DNA of 48,366 bases, from positions 1 to 48,366 of the forward strand of contig RJAE01000019.1 in NCBI GenBank assembly GCA_004000035.1, read 5' to 3'. A program made the position numbers and the translations under genes. The notes beneath the pieces are model-generated. The model did not search any database and was not told the DNA's origin. It worked only from the letters and a program-made list of their open reading frames with translations. Below, piece by piece: positions 28,919-37,380 of this stretch. Origin of the DNA: Arthrobacter sulfonylureivorans. Its GTDB lineage: Bacteria; Actinomycetota; Actinomycetes; Actinomycetales; Micrococcaceae. Position 1 is the stretch's first letter. Every line of letters starts with the position of its first letter.

Positions 28919-30355
28919 TTATGAGTCGAAGCCCATGCCGGCCACATCCATGGCTTTCAGCCAGGGGCCGCGGCGTCCTTGGCTGCGGTCGGCGCGGACC
29001 AAGGCCGCGGTGGTGAGCTTGACGCCCAGCCAGGCGAGCGGCTCGGGCGGGAACGGCAACGGCTTCTTCCGCACCAGCTGCAGCCGGGTGCGCTCGGTCG
29101 GTTGGCCGGAGAGCAGGTCCAGCATCACGTTGGCGCCGAAGCGCGAGGCCCCCACGCCCAGGCCGGTGAAGCCGGCGCAGTAGGCCACCCGGCCGCCATA
29201 TGCGGTCTCGAAGAAGGAGAAAAAGCGGCTGCAGGTGTCGATGGCGCCGCCCCACGCGTGGCTGAAGCGGACATCGGCCAGCTGCGGGAAGGTTGCGTAG
29301 AAATGGGCGGCGAGGCGGCGGAACGTCTCCGGGCGCTGCTCGTGGCTGTGCCGGAGCGACCGGCCGTAGTGGTAGACCGCGTCGTAGCCGCCGAACAGCA
29401 TCCGGTCCCGGCCGTCGGCGTCGGTGCTCAGCCGGTAGTAGTGGAAGCGGTTGTCATTGTCCGAGAGGCCGAACCGTTCGGCCCAGCCGAGTGCTTCGCG
29501 CTGCGCGCCGGTGAGTGGCTCGGTCATCAGGGCGTAGTCGTACACCGGGACGGTGTGCAGCCGGGTGCGCGCCAACAGCGACGGGAAGGCGTTGGTCGCC
29601 AGCGCCACACGCTGGGCTGCCACCGAGCCGAAGTCCGTACGCAGCGCCATCAAGCCCGCGCGCCCTGCCACGGAACGTACCGGGGTGTGTTCATAGATTT
29701 CGACGCCGGCGCCCAGGCAGGCGTCGCGCAGCCCCCACGCCAGTTTGGCCGGGTGCACCAGCGCCGTCCCATGCCGGTCCCGTAATCCCGCGCGGTAGGC
29801 CGGCGAGGCGACCACCCGCTGCACAGCGGACCGGTCCAGGAACTCCAGCGCCGGGTCCTCGGAGGCTTCCTCCTGGAGCCAGGCCACGTGGTGCTCTTCG
29901 GTGGCCACCGAGAGGGTTCCGGTCCGCTCGAAACCGGCATCGATTCCGTACCGGGCCAAGGTTTGTTCGATCTCGTCCAGGTTCTGCAGGCCCAGTTTGC
30001 CCAGCAGTTCGGTTTCCTCCGGCAGATGTTTCTGCCCGTTTGCGCTGCCATGCGTCAGGCTGGCCTCGCAGAATCCGCCGTTGCGGCCGGAGGCGGCCCA
30101 GCCGATCCGGTTGCCCTCCAGCAGCACCACCGAACGGTCCGGGTCGCGTTCCTTGGCCAGCAGCGCGGTCCACAAGCCGGTGTAGCCGCCGCCGACCACG
30201 GCCAGGTCCGCCGTCACGGGGCCACGCAGCGGCGGCAGCGACTCAGGGCGGGAAGGATCGTCCAACCAGTAAGGCGTGGCGGATGCCTCGGCCAGCGCCG
30301 CGTCGATCCGGGCGGCGGGGATCTCCTCTTCGGCCCGGTCGTAGAACGTCTTCAT
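28919..30355 (-). CDS. FAD-dependent amine/amino-acid oxidoreductase (DAO family)
   Basis: A 478-residue DAO-type flavoprotein. The FAD-binding GGGYTGLWTALLAKERDP starts near residue 54, with IGWAASGRNGGFCEASL behind it, the layout of gamma-glutamylputrescine oxidases (PuuB/OrdL). Later parts are FGGYDAVYHYGRSLRH, FSHAWGGAIDTCSRFFSFF and YCAGFTGLGVGASRFGANVMLDLL. It would oxidise a secondary or primary amine. Its ATG (30355) overlaps the stop of the amidohydrolase gene upstream (30352-30355), so the two are coupled. With an aminotransferase, semialdehyde dehydrogenase and PuuD-like hydrolase within 15 kb, a role in polyamine-type catabolism is plausible but not proven. Confidence 0.88.
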   Translation of the reverse strand: MKTFYDRAEEEIPAARIDAALAEASATPYWLDDPSRPESLPPLRGPVTADLAVVGGGYTGLWTALLAKERDPDRSVVLLEGNRIGWAASGRNGGFCEASLTHGSANGQKHLPEETELLGKLGLQNLDEIEQTLARYGIDAGFERTGTLSVATEEHHVAWLQEEASEDPALEFLDRSAVQRVVASPAYRAGLRDRHGTALVHPAKLAWGLRDACLGAGVEIYEHTPVRSVAGRAGLMALRTDFGSVAAQRVALATNAFPSLLARTRLHTVPVYDYALMTEPLTGAQREALGWAERFGLSDNDNRFHYYRLSTDADGRDRMLFGGYDAVYHYGRSLRHSHEQRPETFRRLAAHFYATFPQLADVRFSHAWGGAIDTCSRFFSFFETAYGGRVAYCAGFTGLGVGASRFGANVMLDLLSGQPTERTRLQLVRKKPLPFPPEPLAWLGVKLTTAALVRADRSQGRRGPWLKAMDVAGMGFDS

Positions 30356-32085
30356 GCCCGCACCGCCTGTCGCTCGAAAACCGGTTCGCCGGCCACGAAC
30401 GTCATGTCCGTGCCGACAGTATGCAGTTCCGCCGCCTGCAGGTTGAACGGATCGGCGCTCAGCACCACCAGATCGGCCGGCCCACCGGGGACGATCCGGC
30501 CGCCGTCGTCATGGCGGTTCAGCCAGGCCGAGCCGGATGTGTAGGCGGCCAGCGCCGCCTCCAAAGACAGCGCCTGGTCCGGCAGCAGCGGCCCGTCCGA
30601 GCCGTCGTCCGGGTGCCGGCGGTTCACCGCCACATGGATGGCCTGCCATGGATCCGGCGTGGAAACGGGCCAGTCCGAGCCCATCGCCAGCCGGGCGCCG
30701 GACGCCGCCAGGGAGCGGAACGGGTACTGCCAGCCGGCGCGTTCCTCGCCGATCAACGGCACGGTCAGCTCGCGCATTTGGGCGTCGTTGCAGGCCCAGA
30801 GCGCCTGCAGGTTCGCGGTCACGTCCAGTTCGGCGAAGCGGGGCACGTCGGCGGGATGGATGATCTGCAGGTGCGCCATGTGGTGCCGCCCAGTGCCGCG
30901 GCCGTTGACACGGCGGGCGTGCTCGACGGCGTCCAGCCCGTCGCGCACTGCGCGGTCGCCGATCACGTGAAGATGCAGGTCGAATCCGGCCGCGTCCAGT
31001 GCCGCCACCACTGCCACCAACACGTCCTTCGGCAGGTAGCTCAGCCCGCGGTCGGCGGGCGTACCGCCGTCGTGCACGGCGATGCCATCCCGCCCCGCCA
31101 TATCTTCGCAGGCGCACGGCTGAAGATACGGCTCCAGCATGGCCGCGGTCCTGTTCTCCGGCACACCGTCCACCATGATTTTGGCGCTGGTGGTGCGGAA
31201 TCCGGCGGCCGCATTCTGCTCCCGACGCCGGACGAACTCGGAAACTAAGGCCGGGACGGACTCCACGGTGGTGGACCGCGGTACCCAGAGCGCTCCCGCG
31301 GCACGGCCGGTCAGCAGGTCCTGGCCCAGCAGCGTTCGGTAGGCGGCGCTGGCCTCCGGATAGCCGGCATAGTCGCCCAGGATCGCCTCCTGCCAGCCGG
31401 TGACGCCCACCGAGTGGAGGTAGCGCTGGGCTTCCAGCAGTCCGGCCCGCATCTCCTCTACCGTGGCGCGCGGAATGACCCGGTTCACCAGGTCCATGGC
31501 GCCCTCGTGCAACGTTCCGCTCGGGAAGCCGTCGGCGTCGCGCTCCAGCCGTCCGTCCTCCGGATCGGGCGTCGCGGCATCGATTCCCGCCAGTTCCAGC
31601 GCCCTGGTGTTGACCCACGCGCTGTGGTGGTCGGCGTTGACCAGATAGACCGGCCGGTCCGGAACCACCGCGTCCAGCGCCTGGCGGGTGGGATAGCCGC
31701 CCGGAAAATCGGCCTTGTGCCAGCCGCCGCCGGCGATCCAGCCGCTGCCGGGCGCGGCTGAGTCCGATGCAGCGGCTGAGTCGGATGCAGCGGATGCGGC
31801 GATCTGCGCCAGCACGGCATCGGCTCCGGTGCAATGTGACAGGTCGCAGCCCAGCCGTTCCAGCCCCGCCATCACCGCGTGCACGTGCGCGTCGGTGAAC
31901 CCGGGCGCCAGCAACCGGCCGCGCAGGTCAACGGCCGTTGCACCCGGCCCCGCGGCCGCCCGGACGTCGGCATCGGTTCCGACGGCCGTGACCACCCCGT
32001 CCGTGACGGCAACCGCCGAGGCCACCGGATGCAGGCGCAGGCCATCGAAGATCCTGCCGGAGTGGAAAATCCAACCTGCCGCCAT
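30352..32085 (-). CDS. YtcJ-type amidohydrolase
   Basis: A 577-residue amidohydrolase of the YtcJ group. Metal-binding HxH is in GFTDAHVHAVM (near residue 70), the later His in LHLHVIGDRAVRDGLDAVEHA and in HHMAHLQIIHPADVPRFAEL, and the catalytic Asp in MGSDWPVSTPDPWQAIHVAVNR. Families of this type hydrolyse N-acyl or amide bonds; the substrate is open. ATG 32085 follows CAGGAGC. Residues about 98-110 are a short Ala/Ser/Asp repeat encoded by an 18-bp tandem duplication. The stop overlaps the start of the FAD oxidoreductase gene. Confidence 0.88.
   Translation of the reverse strand: MAAGWIFHSGRIFDGLRLHPVASAVAVTDGVVTAVGTDADVRAAAGPGATAVDLRGRLLAPGFTDAHVHAVMAGLERLGCDLSHCTGADAVLAQIAASAASDSAAASDSAAPGSGWIAGGGWHKADFPGGYPTRQALDAVVPDRPVYLVNADHHSAWVNTRALELAGIDAATPDPEDGRLERDADGFPSGTLHEGAMDLVNRVIPRATVEEMRAGLLEAQRYLHSVGVTGWQEAILGDYAGYPEASAAYRTLLGQDLLTGRAAGALWVPRSTTVESVPALVSEFVRRREQNAAAGFRTTSAKIMVDGVPENRTAAMLEPYLQPCACEDMAGRDGIAVHDGGTPADRGLSYLPKDVLVAVVAALDAAGFDLHLHVIGDRAVRDGLDAVEHARRVNGRGTGRHHMAHLQIIHPADVPRFAELDVTANLQALWACNDAQMRELTVPLIGEERAGWQYPFRSLAASGARLAMGSDWPVSTPDPWQAIHVAVNRRHPDDGSDGPLLPDQALSLEAALAAYTSGSAWLNRHDDGGRIVPGGPADLVVLSADPFNLQAAELHTVGTDMTFVAGEPVFERQAVRA
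31757..31792. repeat. 18-bp tandem duplication inside the amidohydrolase gene
   Basis: GCTGAGTCCGATGCAGCG (31757-31774) is followed by a copy with one change (31775-31792). The duplication is in frame and encodes an Ala/Ser/Asp-rich insert, probably in a surface loop. Confidence 0.9.
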
Positions 32086-32229
32086 AGCCGCTCCTGGGTC
32101 CCGGCGCGTGCCGGAAATGAACGAGTTTCACTTATGACACAGGGAGCGGCGGACTTTGTCAACGGTTCGCCGAGAAGGCGGCGGCGCACCGTCGTCGAAA
32201 TACGCAACAAAGTAGTTGCTTATTCCAAC

Positions 32230-32248
32230 TGAGCATAGGCTACCCTTA
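32230..32248. promoter_or_regulatory. DtxR/IdeR iron box
   Basis: TGAGCATAGGCTACCCTTA agrees with the DtxR/IdeR consensus (TTAGGTTAGGCTAACCTAA) at 14 of 19 positions, including the central TAGGCTA. It lies about 40 bases before the siderophore-binding lipoprotein gene and would repress it when iron is sufficient. Confidence 0.8.
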
Positions 32249-32286
32249 CTTTTGTTCGTTTTCCTTTGATTCGAGGAGGCCCCACG

Positions 32287-33345
32287 TTGGCCGTTTCACG
32301 CATGGGCGGTCTGGTAGCTGCCGCCGCCGTCGTCCTGATGTCCCTGACCGCCTGCTCCACCGGCCCCGCCGGCGGAGGTTCCGAAGGCGGCCAGTCAGCC
32401 GCAGCGACGGACCAGTTCCCGGTCACCGTTGAACACGCGTTCGGTGAGACGGTGATCGAAGAGCAGCCCGAGCGCGTGGCCACCGTGTCCTGGGTGAATT
32501 CCGATGTGGCCCTGGCCCTGGGCGTAGTTCCGGTCGGCATGCCGAAGGAGGACTGGGGCGGTAACGAGAATGGTTCCACTCCCTGGCGGGACGCCAAGCT
32601 GGAGGAACTCGGCGCCGCGATCGGCTCCGAGAACGCGCCCACGCAGTACTCCGAGGTGGATGGAATAGCTTTCGACGAGGTTGCCGAGCTGGCCCCGGAC
32701 GTCATTCTGGCGGCCTACTCCGGCCTGACCCAGGAGGACTATGACACGCTGAGCAAGATCGCCCCCGTCATTGCCTACCCGGAGACCCCCTACGGAACCG
32801 ACTGGCAGGACTCCACGCGGATGATCGGCCAGGCGCTGGGACTGAGCCAGCAGGCCGAGGACCTGGTGGCGCAGACCGAGCAGACCATTGTGGCCAAGGC
32901 TTCCGAGTACCCGCAGCTGGCCGGCAAGAGCTTCATTTACGGCAACCTCGAGCCAGCCAAGGGCGACGGCGTCAATGTCTACACCGCCAATGACAACCGG
33001 CCGAAGTTCCTGACCAGCATCGGCATGGTGCAGGCGGACGTGGTCACCGAGGCCACCAAGGACTCCGCCGAATTCTTCATCCCCTGGTCCGCGGAGAAGG
33101 CCAACGAGCTGGCATCCGACGTGTTCGTGACCTGGGTCCCGGATGACAAGACCGCACAGCAGATCACCACCGACCCACTGCTCGGCCAGATCCCCGCCAT
33201 TAAGGACGATGCGCTGGTGGCGGACTCGGACAACACCCTGACGCTGTCCATCTCCGCGGCCTCGCCATTGAGCCTGCCCTGGGCGCTGGACACCTTCCTG
33301 CCGATGCTCGGCAAGGCGGCTGACGCGGCGGACGCTGCCAAGTAG
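32287..33345 (+). CDS. Iron-siderophore ABC transporter substrate-binding lipoprotein
   Basis: A 352-residue periplasmic-binding protein of the FepB/FecB type. A lipoprotein signal ends in the lipobox LTAC with Cys23, after a hydrophobic segment from residue 8. The fold shows VTVEHAFGETVIEEQPERVATVSW, ELAPDVILAAYSGLTQEDY and a second lobe with DVFVTWVPDDKTAQQI. It would bind ferric siderophores outside the membrane. The start is TTG 32287, set by GAGGAGG 8 bases upstream. No permease or ATPase gene follows, so it probably works with a transporter encoded elsewhere. The iron box upstream and a strong terminator downstream make it a single iron-controlled unit. Confidence 0.93.
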   Translation: MAVSRMGGLVAAAAVVLMSLTACSTGPAGGGSEGGQSAAATDQFPVTVEHAFGETVIEEQPERVATVSWVNSDVALALGVVPVGMPKEDWGGNENGSTPWRDAKLEELGAAIGSENAPTQYSEVDGIAFDEVAELAPDVILAAYSGLTQEDYDTLSKIAPVIAYPETPYGTDWQDSTRMIGQALGLSQQAEDLVAQTEQTIVAKASEYPQLAGKSFIYGNLEPAKGDGVNVYTANDNRPKFLTSIGMVQADVVTEATKDSAEFFIPWSAEKANELASDVFVTWVPDDKTAQQITTDPLLGQIPAIKDDALVADSDNTLTLSISAASPLSLPWALDTFLPMLGKAADAADAAK

Positions 33346-33377
33346 CAGCTCCGGCCTCCACCCCAGTACGACGGCAG

Positions 33378-33429
33378 AGGGGCACCCTCCGCGCGGAACC
33401 TCCAGTTCCTGCGCGGACAGGGTGCCCCT
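33378..33429 (+). terminator. Intrinsic terminator after the siderophore-binding gene
   Basis: AGGGGCACCCT (33378-33388) pairs perfectly with AGGGTGCCCCT (33419-33429), with an inner CCGCGC/GCGCGG stem, followed by TTCT. It is the clearest terminator in the window. Confidence 0.85.
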
Positions 33430-33486
33430 TTCTGTGTCCTGTCGCATACAGTTGCCTGAGACTACCTATTGTGGAAGGGAGTGGGC

Positions 33487-34707
33487 GTGCGGGAAACCCG
33501 CGGGACCAGACGGGCGCTGTCGGCCGGATTGCTGATTGCCGGCATCCTGGTGGTGGCCGCCAACCTGCGCCCAGTGCTAACCAGCGTGGGCCCGCTGCTG
33601 GACCAGATCGGCGCGGAGACCGGACTGGGCGTTGCCGCGTTGGGCGTGCTGGCCGCGGTGCCGTTGCTCGCCTTCGGCGCCGTCTCCCCGCTGGCGCACG
33701 GCCTGAGCGAGAAGTTCGGCGTCGAACGCACGGTCTTCGGTGCCCTGCTGCTGCTGGTCGCCGGAACGCTGCTGCGACCCATCCCGGGCTCGCTCGCGAA
33801 TCTGTGGATCGGCACGCTGCTGATCGGGTCCGCCATCGCCGTGTGCAACGTGATGCTGCCGGCGCTGCTCAAACGCGACTTCCCCGAACGGATGGCCTCG
33901 CTCACCGGAGGCTATTCCGCCGTGCTCGGCGGCTGCGCCTCGCTGGGCGCCGGACTCGCCGTGCCGCTCTCGCTCGTTCCGATCGGCGGCGAACCGGCCG
34001 GCTGGCGCTTCGCCCTGACCGCCTTCGTGGTGCTGACGGTGCCGGCCGTGCTGCTCTGGCTGCCACGCCTGCGCCGCGGCAGCCGGCACCCCGATCAGGC
34101 CCGGGAAGCGGCGGCCGCGCCGGCCCTGGTCAGGGGCTCGGTCTGGAAGTCCGGGATCGCTTGGCAGGTGACGCTGTACATGGGCTTGCAGTCCATGATC
34201 TTCTACATCCTCATCACCTGGCTGCCCACGCTGGAACGCTTCCATGGCCGCAGCGGGCTGGCATCCGGCTGGGACCTGATGATGTTCCAGCTGATCGGCG
34301 TGGTGTCCAGCCTGATGACGCCGGTGGCCCTCCGCGGACCGACGCAGCGCCTGGCTGCCTCGCTGCCGCCGCTGCTGGTGCTCGCCGGGGTGCTGGGCAT
34401 CCTGCTGATGCCCCAGACCATGCTGTTCTGGGTGCTGGTGGCAGGCTTCGGCTGCGGCAGTTCGCTGGTCACCGCGCTCTCGCTGTTCGGCCTGCGCACC
34501 CGCACGCACCGCGAAGCGAGCGCGCTCTCCGGCATGGCCCAGTCGATCGGTTATCTGCTGGCCGCCGCTGGACCGCCGATCTTCGGCGGGCTCTTCGCCG
34601 CGTCCGGCGCCTGGGCGGCTTCCCTGACCTTGCTCTGCTTCATCGCCGTCCTGCAGGCAGCCACCGGCTTGCTGGTTGGACGGGACCGCTTCGCCTTCGC
34701 CGGCTAG
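33487..34707 (+). CDS. MFS transporter, CynX/NimT family (second copy)
   Basis: A 406-residue transporter with 12 hydrophobic segments, opening with AGILVVAANLRPVLTSVGPLLDQI, the CynX/NimT hallmark (LRP in segment 1). The start GTG 33487 is chosen because GGAAGGGAG lies just before it; GTG 33481 and TTG 33469 are also open. The central loop is short (about 25 residues), unlike its relative at 11596-13050. CynX-type proteins move small anions or import and export nitro compounds; the substrate here is unknown. The gene is alone: a terminator precedes it and a convergent gene overlaps its stop by four bases. Confidence 0.85.
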   Translation: MRETRGTRRALSAGLLIAGILVVAANLRPVLTSVGPLLDQIGAETGLGVAALGVLAAVPLLAFGAVSPLAHGLSEKFGVERTVFGALLLLVAGTLLRPIPGSLANLWIGTLLIGSAIAVCNVMLPALLKRDFPERMASLTGGYSAVLGGCASLGAGLAVPLSLVPIGGEPAGWRFALTAFVVLTVPAVLLWLPRLRRGSRHPDQAREAAAAPALVRGSVWKSGIAWQVTLYMGLQSMIFYILITWLPTLERFHGRSGLASGWDLMMFQLIGVVSSLMTPVALRGPTQRLAASLPPLLVLAGVLGILLMPQTMLFWVLVAGFGCGSSLVTALSLFGLRTRTHREASALSGMAQSIGYLLAAAGPPIFGGLFAASGAWAASLTLLCFIAVLQAATGLLVGRDRFAFAG

Positions 34708-36068
34708 CCCGCACCGACTATCAGCATGGTCGCCGCGAACACCAGACCGGAGGCGATCAACGTGACCATGGTGTAGCCGAGGATGTCGCGCATCTTCAGT
34801 CCGGCGATGGCCAGCAGCGGTAGCGCCCAGAACGGCTGGATCATGTTGGTCCACTGATCGCCGTAGGACACGGCCATGATGGCGACGGCGGGGTCTACGT
34901 CCAGCCGCGCCGCGGCGTCGAGCATGATGGGACCCTGGACCGCGAACTGGCCGCCGCCGGAGGGGACGAAGAAGTTCACCAGCCCGGCGGAGAGCAGCGC
35001 CAGCACGCCGAAGGTCTGCGGGGTGGAGATGTCCACGAAGAAGTCTGAGAGCACCGTGATCAGGCCGGTGGCGGTCATGATCCCCATGATCCCGGCGTAG
35101 AGCGGGAACTGCAGCAGGATATCGCCCACATTGGACGCCGCATTCTTGATCAGCGCGATCAGTTCGAACGGGTTGCGGACCAGCAGGAAGATCAGTGCCA
35201 GGAAGGACCAGTTGACGATGTCCAGCGTCAGTGTGCCGCCGGTGCCGAAGTGAACGGCCAGGTAGGCGACCAGTGCCAGGCCGACAAGCAGGGTCAGGAT
35301 GCGACTGGCATCGAGCCGGTCGGCCGGGGTGACCACGTCGTCGTAATCAGCTTCCCCATCGCGGGCATCGATCTCCAGTTCCACGATCTTGTCATCGCCG
35401 CGCGGAGCCACCAGGGACAGCGCCGCACCCACCACAATCACCGTGGCAATCGCGGCCAGGATGTTCCAGAGCGAGAACGTCGTTTCGCTGACCGGGATGG
35501 TACGGCCGATCTGCTCCGCTAGGAAGGATCCTTCCGTCGCGGCGGTCAGCGGACCGGAACCCGAGTAGCCCATGTGCCAGACCACGAAGCCGGAGAAGGC
35601 GGCGGCCACCAGCATGGGGAAATGCAGCCGGATGCCCTTCGCCTTCAGCTGTGCGGCGACTTCCTTGGCCAGCAGGGCGCCGACCACCAGGCCCAGACCC
35701 CACGTGATCAGCGACGCCACGGCCGCCACCACGAAGACGAAGACGTAGGCCTGGATCGGCCCGCGCGGAACTCCGCCCAGGAAGGAAAGCAGGCGGCGGA
35801 CCGGCCGGGTGTTCGCCAGCGTGTGGCCCAGCAGCAGGATCAGCGCCATCTGGGTCATGAAGGACAGCAGGCCGGACAACCCGTCACCCCAGCCCTGGAC
35901 CACCTCCACCGGACTTGAGCCGGTGAGGGCCAGGGCCATCAAGGCCACGACGACCGTTAGGACAATGGCGAAGACCAGTGCACTAGGGATGAAGCGTTCA
36001 ACGAGGGAATTGACCGGCCGCATGGCGGCGGAGACCGGATTGGATCGCGTCTGGCTTGTGCGGGACAT
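34704..36068 (-). CDS. atoE: Short-chain fatty acid transporter, AtoE family
   Basis: A 454-residue membrane protein with about 11 hydrophobic segments, starting MSRTSQTRSN and first segment SALVFAIVLTVVVALMALAL. Family signatures include WGDGLSGLLSFMTQMALILLLGH, HMGYSGSGPLTAA near residue 165 and FVPSGGGQFAVQGPI near 375, followed by SYGDQWTNMIQPFWALPLL, as in AtoE and relatives. AtoE takes up acetoacetate or butyrate-like acids. ATG 36068 follows CAGGAGGTGCC. It is convergent with the CynX-type gene. In this region of amine and amino acid breakdown it may bring in a related carboxylate. Confidence 0.9.
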   Translation of the reverse strand: MSRTSQTRSNPVSAAMRPVNSLVERFIPSALVFAIVLTVVVALMALALTGSSPVEVVQGWGDGLSGLLSFMTQMALILLLGHTLANTRPVRRLLSFLGGVPRGPIQAYVFVFVVAAVASLITWGLGLVVGALLAKEVAAQLKAKGIRLHFPMLVAAAFSGFVVWHMGYSGSGPLTAATEGSFLAEQIGRTIPVSETTFSLWNILAAIATVIVVGAALSLVAPRGDDKIVELEIDARDGEADYDDVVTPADRLDASRILTLLVGLALVAYLAVHFGTGGTLTLDIVNWSFLALIFLLVRNPFELIALIKNAASNVGDILLQFPLYAGIMGIMTATGLITVLSDFFVDISTPQTFGVLALLSAGLVNFFVPSGGGQFAVQGPIMLDAAARLDVDPAVAIMAVSYGDQWTNMIQPFWALPLLAIAGLKMRDILGYTMVTLIASGLVFAATMLIVGAG

Positions 36069-36179
36069 GGCACCTCCTGCTCGGATCCGTGCCTACGTCG
36101 CAGCGGATCGTCCAACGTTTCACCACAGCGTAAGTAACCGCCGTCACGAAACCTAGGTCTCCGACTGCTGCAGGGGCCG

Positions 36180-37271
36180 TTACATGCCCAAGCGGTACGT
36201 CTCCAGCTGCCGGAACCGGCGCTGCAGGGACTCGCGTCGGTGCTCGTCATCACGGGCGGTGAGCTCGATGTGGCTCCGGCCAAAGCGCCAGAGCAGCAGG
36301 TCGTCCAGCAGCCGGTCCGGACCGGGGGAGTAGCGGTGCTCCAGGGCGGCGCGGACATCCGTGATGGTTTCCGGATTCAACAAAGCGGCCAGCTCAGTGG
36401 TGGTCTTCAGGCCGTGCGCGGCCAGCAGTTCCGCCGCCCAGCCCCAGTCGTCGTCGGACTTGCGGTCCACATGCGGCAGCAGGGTCTGCCAGACCTCGCG
36501 GACGCGGCGGGGAGTCAGCGGTGCTGCCCCTTCACCCTCTTCGTCCCAGTAGCCGGTAACGGTCTCGTACCGCTCGTGCAGTTCGGCAAAGGCCGACTCG
36601 ACCGCCTCCAACATGGCTGCCGTGGCGGTGAACTGCCGGTCGAAGTAGGGGCTCCAGGCACGCGGATCCGAGGACTTGAAGCGGATATCGTGCTCCAGCT
36701 CCGACCAGGCGTGCGAAAGGATCGTACGGATCTGGACCTCGAAGAGGTAGCTGCCGGTGGCGCGGGCCGGTTCGCCCAAGGCCTGCTGGTAAGCCTTCAC
36801 CGTGTTGTTCTGCAGCGTGCGCATGATCAAGTGGCGGCTGGCGTAGCCATAGGTGCCGGACTCGATCGAGCCGATGTCCTTCTCACGGTCGGCACGGCAG
36901 TCGAAGTCGCTGCGCTGCCGCTTGATCAAGGCTGCGGCCTCGCGGATTTCGTGCGGCAGGCTCACGATCACCCGGACGCCGACCAGATCGTGGATCTCCC
37001 GCAAAGGATCGGGGAACTCCAGCGCCGGGGCACCACCCGGTTCGGCAGGCTGCAGCATCCGCGACGCCTTGTCCCGGAACGATTCAACGCTTTTGGTCCG
37101 GGCGGTGACGAACAGCGGCGTCAGTTCGGCCGAGCGGAAAATGTCCCGGATGCCCGACTGCAATTGGGACGTGACGGTTGCCAGCGACGGGCGCACCCGC
37201 TCGTACTGCGCGGTGTTGGCCTCCACCTGCGCCCGCAACCGCTCGTCCAACCGGTCCCAATGAATGCCCAT
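36180..37271 (-). CDS. RelA/SpoT-domain protein with long C-terminal extension
   Basis: A 363-residue protein. Residues about 50-205 form a RelA/SpoT synthetase domain: TARTKSVESFRDKASR, DLVGVRVIV, YGYASRHLIM (with the Tyr that stacks on the nucleotide base) and FEVQIRTILSHAWSELEHDI with the catalytic Glu. There is no HD hydrolase domain, no TGS and no ACT. A further 155 residues of unknown, mostly helical sequence follow, so it is longer than common small alarmone synthetases. ATG 37271 has CAGGAGAG upstream; TTG 37316 is a weaker choice. (p)ppGpp synthesis is possible; the usual K-x-NGY form of the G-loop region is not kept (ESGTYGY), so activity is not assured. Confidence 0.85.
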   Translation of the reverse strand: MGIHWDRLDERLRAQVEANTAQYERVRPSLATVTSQLQSGIRDIFRSAELTPLFVTARTKSVESFRDKASRMLQPAEPGGAPALEFPDPLREIHDLVGVRVIVSLPHEIREAAALIKRQRSDFDCRADREKDIGSIESGTYGYASRHLIMRTLQNNTVKAYQQALGEPARATGSYLFEVQIRTILSHAWSELEHDIRFKSSDPRAWSPYFDRQFTATAAMLEAVESAFAELHERYETVTGYWDEEGEGAAPLTPRRVREVWQTLLPHVDRKSDDDWGWAAELLAAHGLKTTTELAALLNPETITDVRAALEHRYSPGPDRLLDDLLLWRFGRSHIELTARDDEHRRESLQRRFRQLETYRLGM

Positions 37272-37380
37272 GCGCGCCTGGCTCTCCTGCGGTAGGTATG
37301 TGTGGCTGAAGAACAACCTACCAAGGCATGCCGGGAGGGCCGGTACCGGAGGCTTCGCCCGGCCCGGCCCCGCGAAGCCC

